Source of the DNA: Deltaproteobacteria bacterium
GTDB taxonomy: Bacteria > Myxococcota_A > UBA796 > UBA2385
Assembly: GCA_016845285.1 (NCBI GenBank)
Contig: JAERSX010000190.1
Coordinates: 1-8,809, forward strand
Length of the DNA stretch: 8,809 bases
Direction: 5' to 3'
Below the pieces are notes generated by a model, which saw nothing but the letters and a program-made list of their open reading frames with translations, had not been told where the DNA came from and did not search any database. Made by a program: the position numbers and the translations under genes. Positions 1-5,402 of the stretch are shown piece by piece (position 1 is the stretch's first letter; each line of letters begins with the position of its first letter).

Positions 1-805
1 GGTCGGCGGGGTCCCAGGCCAGCAACTCCAGGAGCAGGAACTCGATCCGACCCAGAGCTGCGCGCTCGACGGGATCGTCGATGTGGGTGAGGAGTGTCTT
101 GACCTTGGACAGGATGTTGCCGACCCACATGTCGTGATCGGCGCGCTGACGGGGTGGGTTGGGGAAGCGACGTCCCGTCAGCAGGTTCGCGAGCACCACG
201 CCCACTGAGTAGATGTCGCTGGCGGTGCCCTCGCGGCCTGTTCGTCGCTCCGGGGCCATGTACTTGGCCGAGCCAAAGACGATCCCCTGCTCCTCGACAG
301 CCTCCCGTCGCGCGAATTCGGCGTGGGCGACGCCGAAGTCCAGCAGCTTGACCTCGCCTTGTGCGGTGATGCGGATGTTGCTGGGCTTGATGTCGCGGTG
401 GACCAGCTTGAGCAGCTGGCCCTCGTCCTCGGTGTAGTAGGCGGTGTGGAGCGCGCTGCAGACGTCCTCGATGATCTCGAGAGACACGATGAGGGGCGGC
501 ACGTTCGAGGCGATCACCGCCGTCAGGTCAGCACCCTCGATGTACTGCATCACCACGGCCCAGCCGGCGCCCAGGTGGACCAGGCTGTGCACCCCCACGA
601 TGGCGCGGTGCCGGATCAAGCCCAGGATCCGAGCCTCATCGCGCAGGCGTCGACCGATGTCCTCCTCGGCCTCGCCCTGGTAGTGCATCAGCTTGAGGGC
701 GACCTGCTGGGTGAAGCCGGACTTTTCCCGCAGTTCGGCCCGGTAGACCGTGCCGAATGCGCCGCGTCCCAGCGTCTCCAGGACTTTGAACCTTCTTCCC
801 TTCAT
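1..805 (-). CDS. Eukaryotic-type Ser/Thr protein kinase (partial, C-terminus beyond window)
   Basis: Cytoplasmic kinase domain that would phosphorylate Ser/Thr on proteins with ATP. Read from the ATG at 805, the frame is open to the window edge (268 codons). Seen in order: glycine-rich loop GRGAFGTVYRA (residues 13-23), VALK with the ATP-binding lysine K38, a C-helix glutamate near E57, catalytic loop HRDIKPSN (136-143), DFG at 156-158, and APER of the activation segment (184-187), followed by SDIYSVGVV typical of subdomain IX. All key catalytic residues are present, so it should be active. An in-frame TAG lies ten codons upstream (833-835), which fixes the start closely; AAGG four bases before the ATG is a weak ribosome-binding site. 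Any C-terminal sensor, repeat or membrane segment lies outside the window. It follows the diiron protein gene on the same strand after 75 bases, so co-transcription is likely. Its substrates are unknown. Confidence 0.95.
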   Translation of the reverse strand, partial: MKGRRFKVLETLGRGAFGTVYRAELREKSGFTQQVALKLMHYQGEAEEDIGRRLRDEARILGLIRHRAIVGVHSLVHLGAGWAVVMQYIEGADLTAVIASNVPPLIVSLEIIEDVCSALHTAYYTEDEGQLLKLVHRDIKPSNIRITAQGEVKLLDFGVAHAEFARREAVEEQGIVFGSAKYMAPERRTGREGTASDIYSVGVVLANLLTGRRFPNPPRQRADHDMWVGNILSKVKTLLTHIDDPVERAALGRIEFLLLELLAWDPAD

Positions 806-880
806 GGTGCCTTGGGCGACTGCAGGCGCAGGCTACCCCATGGCAGCACGGCTCGGTTGGGACGCTGGGCGTGGGGGCCG

Positions 881-1765
881 TCAGGCCTTCACGAAGCCGA
901 GCTCGTTGAGGTAGTTGTGCTCCAGCTTGGAGCGACTGCGGGCGAACTGGCTTCGGACGAAGAGTGCGGCCCCGGCAGCCATCGCGGCCATGCGAACCGG
1001 CAGGGCTGGTCGCTCGGCGGGCACGAAGCCCAGCGCCCGTCCCTGACGCCGCACGCGGGTGGTCACGTGGGAGAGGAACGCGGGGAGGTGCTGCATGACG
1101 GGGTGGGTGCTGTAGCGGCGGGCGATCTGGCGACCCACGAAGGGGACCATCGCCAGCTGGAGCTCGAGCAGGCCGTAGTAGGGCCAGCGGAGCCAGGGCT
1201 TCTCTGCCAGCAGCCTCACCGTCTCTTTCTCGCCCCAGGCCACATGCTCGCTCTCCTCCCGGCAGACGGCCCGGAGCTTTCGGAGGATGCCGGGCACCCT
1301 CGGATCGTCTTCGGGCAGGGTCTGGAGCAGCACGTCCCGGAAGATGTCGAGGACCATGCCCTCGCCCAGGGCGTGCTCCATGAGCACCTTCAGCGGGTAG
1401 TAGTGGTTGTGGCTGCTGAGCAGGCGAACCACCCAGTGGCCGGGCACCGGGGTGAGCTCGAGCTCACGGAAGATGCTGGCAAAGAGCTCGAGGTGGTTGA
1501 GCTCCTGGCGGGCCTGTCGCACATAGAAGCGGGCGGCCTCGAGGCTGCCGGCTGCGTACAGGCTCATGCCACAGTACACGCCCGTGGCCTCGCCAAAGAG
1601 GGCCTGAGACAGGCAAAAGGTCACGATCTCCCTGTCTTCTGGCAGGGAGAGATCGAAGGCGGCTCCGGCGAAGTCGTAGACGGGTACCACTGCGCTCTCC
1701 TTGTCCACGGTGGGAATGGAGAGCTCGCCTTCGAGCACGTCGGGGTCGTAGTTCACGGACGTCAT
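881..1765 (-). CDS. Ferritin-like diiron carboxylate protein
   Basis: Probable non-haem diiron protein of the ferritin-like four-helix superfamily, 294 residues. The ligand pattern of the fold is visible: E59 (in GEATG), E88-x-x-H91 (QELNHLE), E135 (LGEGM) and E171-x-x-H174 (EESEHVAWGE), that is E, ExxH, E, ExxH. This suggests an oxidase, oxygenase or hydroxylase rather than iron storage, but the sequence does not tell the substrate; specialised subfamilies such as MiaE-like or AurF-like enzymes cannot be separated by eye. A basic/hydrophobic C-terminal stretch (about 258-275) may touch the membrane. I prefer the ATG at 1765: GAGG lies six bases upstream, and a longer frame starting at 1813 would add 16 Arg/Pro-rich residues and leave only 17 bases to the divergent sfsA start. 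The kinase gene follows on the same strand. The fold is well supported; the function is open. Confidence 0.85.
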   Translation of the reverse strand: MTSVNYDPDVLEGELSIPTVDKESAVVPVYDFAGAAFDLSLPEDREIVTFCLSQALFGEATGVYCGMSLYAAGSLEAARFYVRQARQELNHLELFASIFRELELTPVPGHWVVRLLSSHNHYYPLKVLMEHALGEGMVLDIFRDVLLQTLPEDDPRVPGILRKLRAVCREESEHVAWGEKETVRLLAEKPWLRWPYYGLLELQLAMVPFVGRQIARRYSTHPVMQHLPAFLSHVTTRVRRQGRALGFVPAERPALPVRMAAMAAGAALFVRSQFARSRSKLEHNYLNELGFVKA

Positions 1766-1803
1766 GGGGATCCTCGGCCGGACAGACCTAGCGCGGCCCT
1801 GGA

Positions 1804-1829
1804 CGGGCGTCATCCCGGTTATCCGCCCG
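1804..1829. promoter_or_regulatory. Inverted repeat just upstream of the sfsA start
   Basis: CGGGCG (1804-1809) and CGCCCG (1824-1829) are perfect 6-base inverted arms 14 bases apart, ending one base before the sfsA ATG. The 65-base spacer to the divergent diiron gene must hold both promoters, but I see no convincing -35/-10 pair. No Shine-Dalgarno sequence precedes sfsA; the arm sits where one would be. It could be an operator, an mRNA hairpin at the start codon, or chance in GC-rich DNA. Confidence 0.3.
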
Positions 1830-1830
1830 G

Positions 1831-2538
1831 ATGCGTCTGCCTACCCTCGTTCGCGGTGTGCTGATCCGCCGCTACAAGCGCTTCCTCGCCGACGTCGACC
1901 TGGACACCGGCGAGACCGTGACGGCCTGGTGCCCGAACCCAGGACGGATGACGGGCTGCGCCTTTCCCGGCGAGCCCGTCTGGCTGTCCCACGACCCCAG
2001 CCCGCGCCGCAAGCTGGCCTGGACCTGGGAGCTGGGCAGGTCGCCGGATGGCGCGCTGATCCTCGTCAACACCCAGCGGCCCAACGGCGTGGTCGCCGAG
2101 GCGGTGGAAAACGGGCGGATCGCCGCGCTGCGGGGCTACGCCAGCCTGCGTCGGGAGGTGCGCTACGGCACCGGTAGCCGCGTGGACCTGTGGCTGGACG
2201 ATGCCGAGGACGGCGGGCCCCCGTGCCTCGTCGAGGTGAAGAGCGTCACGCTGCCTGTGGGCGAAGGCGTGGGTGCATTTCCCGACTCGGTGAGTGCTCG
2301 AGGTCGGCGTCACATGGAGGCGCTGGCTGTGGAGGTGGCCGCTGGAAGACGGGCGGTGGTCTGCTTCCTGGCCTCGCGCCCTGACATCGAGGTGGTGCGT
2401 CCGGCCGACGAGATCGATCCCGCCTACGGCGCGGCCCTGCGCGCGGCGGTGGAGGCGGGCGTGGAGGTCGTGGCCGTGGGCGCGCGGGTCGGCCTCGATC
2501 AGGTGGTGGTTGGAGAAGCGCTGCCGGTCTTGCTCTGA
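1831..2538 (+). CDS. sfsA: SfsA family protein (sugar fermentation stimulation protein homologue)
   Basis: A 235-residue SfsA homologue, close to the usual length of about 230-240. Family motifs run end to end: LIRRYKRFLADV (11-22), NPGRM where E. coli has NTGAM (36-40), SRVDL with D119, VEVKSVTL with E135 and K137, FPDSVSARGRRHMEAL (150-165), IDPAYG (195-200) and the terminal ALPVLL. The D...E-x-K set fits the PD-(D/E)XK nuclease-like fold ascribed to the family. E. coli SfsA was named for stimulating maltose metabolism and reported to bind DNA; its biochemical role remains poorly defined. The ATG at 1831 aligns with the known N-terminus although no Shine-Dalgarno is visible. It diverges from the diiron gene and precedes the cyclic-nucleotide-binding gene by 112 bases. 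Neighbours give no clear functional link. Confidence 0.97.
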   Translation: MRLPTLVRGVLIRRYKRFLADVDLDTGETVTAWCPNPGRMTGCAFPGEPVWLSHDPSPRRKLAWTWELGRSPDGALILVNTQRPNGVVAEAVENGRIAALRGYASLRREVRYGTGSRVDLWLDDAEDGGPPCLVEVKSVTLPVGEGVGAFPDSVSARGRRHMEALAVEVAAGRRAVVCFLASRPDIEVVRPADEIDPAYGAALRAAVEAGVEVVAVGARVGLDQVVVGEALPVLL

Positions 2539-2650
2539 GCGCTTGATGTGGACCCGTCTCTTCTCCCGGATGGAGAGGTTGACCGGGACCGGTGGCTTGG
2601 TCGCCTGTGCCGTGCCACCAGAGTAGGACCTGTCCCCCGATGGAGCGATC

Positions 2651-4144
2651 GTGGATGATCTGATCACCAACACTTTCGACCCGAAAGCCATGGACGAGTC
2701 GCAGGTCCGGGCCTTGGCACGCACGCTCTTCGAGCCCCATCACGAGGTGTTCGATCGGGTCCATGTCGACAAATTCTTCGACTACCTGAGCCAGCCGGAC
2801 ACGACCCGCACGCGCATCCAGGGGGTGTTCCTTCCGGACGGGCGGGCCGTGGGGTACACGGCGGTCCACTTCTACGAGCTCGAGTTCCGGGGGCGCTCCT
2901 GCGTGGTGGTGCGCATGGCCTCCGCCTTCGAGCCTCGGTTCCGTGGCAAGAGCGGCCAGGGTGCCTTCCTGGCCCAGGAGCTGGCGCGCTACCGCCTCGC
3001 GCGACCTGGCTGGGACATGTACGGCGTGAGCTTCGTGGTCCACCCCCGCAGCTACAAGTTCCTGTCCCAGTTCATGCCCGACTTCCACCCCAATTGGAAC
3101 GAGCAGACCCCCGACGATCTCCAGGAGTTCATGATCTCGTTGGCCGTTCGCTTCGGGTTTCCCGCGGTCGAGGGCGCGCAACCGCTGGTACGCGACGTGG
3201 GTTGGACCGCCCGGGACACCGCACAGGAGCGGATCTGGTGGGCGCGCACGGACGATCCGGCGGCCCGCTTCTATGCCTCCTACAACCCGGGGTCTGCAGA
3301 AGGGCACGGCATCATCCTCTGCTGCAACTTCTCCGCGGCTGGCGTGGCCTCCGGCATCGGCCGGCTGGCGCAGCACACGCTGTCACGCCACTGGGAGCAG
3401 GCGGTGAGCGAGCTGCAGGGCCTGGGCCTGGGCACCCGTGTGCCCACCGAGACGGCTGCCAGGCTGCTCAGCGACTGCAGGCTCTTCGACGAGGTGGCCC
3501 CAGAGGCCTTGCAGGCCCTGGGCGAGGTGGCCGAGCGTCGGAACTTCCCCGCGGGCACGCGCCTGGTACGACAGGGTGATCCGAGCGAGGCACTGCACGT
3601 CGTGGTCGACGGTGAGGTGCAGGTCGAGCTGGAGCAGGGGGCGGACGAAGCGCCGCTCGTCGTCGATCAGCTCGGAGCAGGCTCGGTCATCGGGGAGAGC
3701 GGCGTTCTCCTGGAGAGTCAGCGTGGCGCTACCGTGCGGGCTCTGACGGCCACCGAGACCCTACAGGTGGCCCGCAAGGCCTTCCTCGAGGTGCTCGATG
3801 CGCACCCGAGCCTCGCCCAGCGCGTGTGGCATGTCGTGGCGGCCCGCCGGCTGGAGAACCTCCTGCTGAGCAGCGGGGCCTTCAGGGAGCTGGGTGTGGA
3901 CGAGCGCCACCACGTCCTCGATCACCTGCGATTGAGCCACCTGACCCGGGGCACCGTGTTGCCCTTGGGCCAGGCCGATGCGCTGTTCGTGGTGAAGGGA
4001 CGCGTCGAGGTCAAGTCGACCGCGGGGTGGTCGATCGTGGACGCGCCGGCCATGCTCTCTCCAGGGGCTCGCAGCACCTGTCATGCCACCGAGCCGGCGG
4101 TCGTGGCCCGGGTGGCGCTCCGGTTCAGCGCCCTTCGGGGCTAG
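2651..4144 (+). CDS. GNAT-like N-terminal domain fused to tandem cyclic-nucleotide-binding domains
   Basis: A 497-residue soluble protein starting at GTG; GGAG five bases upstream supports this start over the ATG at 2690. Residues about 50-230 resemble a GNAT-type acyltransferase fold: strands around 56-75 and 82-92, then the turn FRGKSGQG (97-104), like the acetyl-CoA pyrophosphate loop but with one extra residue relative to Q/R-x-x-G-x-G/A, then a helix. This part is a tentative call. Residues about 273-400 form a clear cNMP-binding domain of the CRP/PKA-regulatory type: RLFDEVAPEALQAL, then QGDPSEALHVVVDGEVQV, then the phosphate-binding cassette GESGVLL...R (348-358) with E349 and R358 in the places that bind ribose and phosphate. 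Residues about 410-490 repeat the fold (LFVVKGRVEV at 445-454) but lack the cassette. No HTH or membrane segment is seen. A cAMP- or cGMP-gated acyltransferase, comparable in concept to mycobacterial Pat but with domains in reverse order, is inferred. Confidence 0.85.
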   Translation: MDDLITNTFDPKAMDESQVRALARTLFEPHHEVFDRVHVDKFFDYLSQPDTTRTRIQGVFLPDGRAVGYTAVHFYELEFRGRSCVVVRMASAFEPRFRGKSGQGAFLAQELARYRLARPGWDMYGVSFVVHPRSYKFLSQFMPDFHPNWNEQTPDDLQEFMISLAVRFGFPAVEGAQPLVRDVGWTARDTAQERIWWARTDDPAARFYASYNPGSAEGHGIILCCNFSAAGVASGIGRLAQHTLSRHWEQAVSELQGLGLGTRVPTETAARLLSDCRLFDEVAPEALQALGEVAERRNFPAGTRLVRQGDPSEALHVVVDGEVQVELEQGADEAPLVVDQLGAGSVIGESGVLLESQRGATVRALTATETLQVARKAFLEVLDAHPSLAQRVWHVVAARRLENLLLSSGAFRELGVDERHHVLDHLRLSHLTRGTVLPLGQADALFVVKGRVEVKSTAGWSIVDAPAMLSPGARSTCHATEPAVVARVALRFSALRG

Positions 4145-4191
4145 CATGACCTCCGAAGCCAGAAGCTCCTCGGCCTCGACATGGACGAGCC

Positions 4192-4497
4192 TCAGCGCTC
4201 GGCCCGGCGCAGCACCACCACCTGACGGTGGATGAGGTACGCCAGCGGGCCGATGACGCCCAGCGGAAGGGAGATCACGAAGTAGGGAACCCAGGGCGTG
4301 CCGGTCTGGGAGGCGTCGTGGCGGAGGTACGTCCAGACCACGCCCAGCGTCAGCACGAGGTCCACGAGCACCTGGCGGCTCCACGGGTCGTCCCGCGCGT
4401 TGATGAGGAAGCCCCAGTAGCCCTCCTCCAGGATGATGCCGGTGCTCCAGCCGCCGAAGGCCAACAAGACGGTGATGAGGATGATGAGGCGGGTCAT
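4192..4497 (-). CDS. Small three-helix membrane protein, DUF2834-like
   Basis: A 101-residue membrane protein of unknown function. Hydrophobic segments at about 3-22, 42-58 and 70-90 suggest three membrane passes; the C-terminus (VVVLRRAER) is basic and probably cytoplasmic. The layout, with a Trp/Gly-rich loop (GYWGFL, 27-32), an Asp at the head of helix 2 (VDLVLT), WTYLRHDA after helix 2, then W-x-x-Y and a Leu/Gly/Pro-rich last helix, recalls the DUF2834 family, though this is recognition by eye. The ATG at 4497 is chosen because AAGGAG lies five bases upstream; a longer frame from 4548 would place 17 extra residues across the regulatory spacer. That AAGGAG is inside an inverted repeat (4505-4522). 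It diverges from the XRE regulator gene with 99 bases between starts, the typical arrangement of a regulator and its target. No catalytic residues are evident. Confidence 0.8.
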   Translation of the reverse strand: MTRLIILITVLLAFGGWSTGIILEEGYWGFLINARDDPWSRQVLVDLVLTLGVVWTYLRHDASQTGTPWVPYFVISLPLGVIGPLAYLIHRQVVVLRRAER

Positions 4498-4504
4498 GAT
4501 GGCT

Positions 4505-4522
4505 CCTTGTCTGAGAACAAGG
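4505..4522 (-). promoter_or_regulatory. Inverted repeat covering the ribosome-binding site of the small membrane protein
   Basis: CCTTGT (4505-4510) and ACAAGG (4517-4522) are perfect inverted arms around a 6-base centre. On the minus strand the 3' arm in RNA contains the AAGG of the AAGGAG ribosome-binding site of the membrane protein gene (start 4497). A hairpin in the transcript would hide that site, or the DNA could be a repressor operator over the leader. The symmetry is seen; the function is inferred. Confidence 0.45.
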
Positions 4523-4525
4523 TCA

Positions 4526-4583
4526 CCCACAGAGGTCATGTTTCCCATTACCTATGAGGTCATGGAACCCATGATTCTGTGGG
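4526..4583. promoter_or_regulatory. Nested dyad, candidate operator of the divergent XRE regulator
   Basis: Three layers of inverted symmetry share one centre near 4555. The core at 4545-4565 is a 21-base near-palindrome (arms CCATTACCT and AGGTCATGG around ATG-centred bases; 8 of 10 pairs match). Flanking it, TCATG (4536-4540) pairs with CATGA (4570-4574). Outermost, CCCACAGA (4526-4533) pairs perfectly with TCTGTGGG (4576-4583), shifted by one base. It lies between the starts of the regulator (4597) and the membrane protein (4497), where an autoregulatory operator would be expected. If it were transcribed it could also form a long leader hairpin. No convincing -35/-10 pair was identified. 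Confidence 0.55.
4532..4571 (+). repeat. Direct repeat pair in the divergent spacer
   Basis: GAGGTCATGTTTCCCA (4532-4547) and GAGGTCATGGAACCCA (4556-4571) match at 13 of 16 positions, 24 bases apart. The shared GGTCATG also occurs at 4492-4498 and 4593-4599, where it overlaps the start codons of the membrane protein (as CATGACC on its strand) and of the regulator. The two spacer copies form part of the nested dyad. Confidence 0.5.
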
Positions 4584-4596
4584 CTACCCTGGGGTC

Positions 4597-5361
4597 ATGC
4601 AGCCCTTTGGACCCACCCTTCGAACCTGGCGTCGTCAGCGCCGCATGAGCCAGCAGTCCCTCTCCCAGGCTGCCGAGGTCTCGACCCGCCACCTGAGCTT
4701 CCTCGAGACCGGCAAGGCCCAGCCCAGTCGGCAGATGGTGTTGGTGCTGGCCAGCGCCCTGGAGATCCCCTTGCGCGAGCGGAACGCCCTGCTGGCGAGC
4801 GCGGGCTTCGCGGCGGCCTACGGCGCTCGTGACTTCGGCGATCCCGACATGCACGAGGTCCGTCGGGTGCTCGACTTCGTGTTCCAGCGCGCCGAGCCCA
4901 ACCCGGCGCTGGCCGTCGACCGTCACTGGCGCATCCACGCCATGAACCAAGGCGCCCAGCGCATGGCTGCCTTCTTCATCGACCCCGACCCCGAGCTGCT
5001 CGCGTTCATGGACCAGGCGATGCACCTGATCTTTCACCCCAAGGGGCTGCGTCGATACATCGTCAACTGGCCCGCGGTGGCCACGGTGACCCTCGATCGC
5101 TTGCGCGCCGAGGCTGTCCAGGACCCCGTGGTGGCCCAGCTGCTCTCGGAGCTCGAGGCCTACCCGCCCACCCCGCGTCCGCAGGTCTCGCCGGGCGACC
5201 AGGTGCTCATCCCGGTCCACCTGCGCAAGGCGGGCGTCGAGCTGCGCTTCGCGACCCTGCTCACCACCCTGGGCACGCCCATGGACGCCACGGCCCAGGA
5301 CCTGACCATCGAGACCTACTTTCCCCTCGATGCGGCGACGGAGGCCTGGATCCAGGGCTGA
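4597..5361 (+). CDS. XRE-family transcriptional regulator with MmyB-like ligand-binding domain
   Basis: A 254-residue DNA-binding regulator. Residues about 5-60 form a Cro/CI-type HTH: LRTWRRQRRMSQQSLSQAAE, then VSTRHLSFLETGKAQPSRQMV, the recognition helix region. Residues about 95-250 match the MmyB-like transcription-regulator ligand-binding domain (MLTR, PAS-like): NPALAVDRHWRIHAMNQGAQRM, FHPKGLRRYIVNWPAVA (146-162), LRAEAVQDPVV, LLSELEAYPP, and the end pattern TLGTPMDATAQDLTIETYFPLD. In related proteins this domain is thought to bind small hydrophobic ligands; the ligand here is unknown. I choose the ATG at 4597 over a GTG at 4579, because the GTG lies inside the outer dyad arm and the HTH starts normally from 4597. 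The ribosome-binding site is weak. The nested dyad just upstream is the likely operator, and the divergent small membrane protein gene the likely target. It ends 41 bases before the stop of the convergent oxidoreductase gene. Confidence 0.95.
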   Translation: MQPFGPTLRTWRRQRRMSQQSLSQAAEVSTRHLSFLETGKAQPSRQMVLVLASALEIPLRERNALLASAGFAAAYGARDFGDPDMHEVRRVLDFVFQRAEPNPALAVDRHWRIHAMNQGAQRMAAFFIDPDPELLAFMDQAMHLIFHPKGLRRYIVNWPAVATVTLDRLRAEAVQDPVVAQLLSELEAYPPTPRPQVSPGDQVLIPVHLRKAGVELRFATLLTTLGTPMDATAQDLTIETYFPLDAATEAWIQG

Positions 5362-5397
5362 GCTCGTGCCCACCCAGCCGTTCTGGGTAGGGCGAGC
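5362..5397. terminator. Shared hairpin between convergent genes, probable bidirectional terminator
   Basis: Starting right after the regulator stop codon, GCTCG-tg-CCCACCCAG, loop CCGTT, and CTGGGT-a-GGG-CGAGC pair almost fully (14 pairs, one 2-base and one 1-base bulge). The hairpin fills nearly all of the 41-base gap to the oxidoreductase stop (5403-5405) and would form from either strand. No U-run follows, so it may act as an atypical terminator or by stabilising 3' ends. Confidence 0.65.
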
Positions 5398-5402
5398 CGC
5401 GG

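Noticed and set aside
1766..1813. N-terminal extension of the diiron protein from the ATG at 1813
   Set aside because: The added residues are Arg/Pro-rich and unlike the fold, the ATG at 1765 has GAGG at good spacing, and the longer form would leave almost no room for the divergent promoters.
323..1864. Plus-strand open frame of 513 codons
   Set aside because: It lies opposite the kinase and diiron genes, whose motifs are unmistakable. Its His/Gly/Glu-rich translation resembles no family and results from GC-rich codon bias.
2546..2626. Possible 26-codon small gene (MWTRLFSRMERL...) between sfsA and the next gene
   Set aside because: No proper ribosome-binding site and no recognisable sequence; too short to support from one genome.
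2579..2630. TTGACC resembling a -35 box before the cyclic-nucleotide gene
   Set aside because: No -10-like hexamer occurs at 16-18 bases from it (the position holds CGCCTG), so I do not call a promoter.
2246..3376. Minus-strand open frame of 376 codons
   Set aside because: It is antisense to sfsA and the cyclic-nucleotide gene, with a proline/arginine-rich tail and no domain.
4145..4191. Possible terminator between the convergent cyclic-nucleotide and membrane-protein genes
   Set aside because: Only a 4-pair CTCG/CGAG stem is evident with no U-run, which is too weak to annotate.
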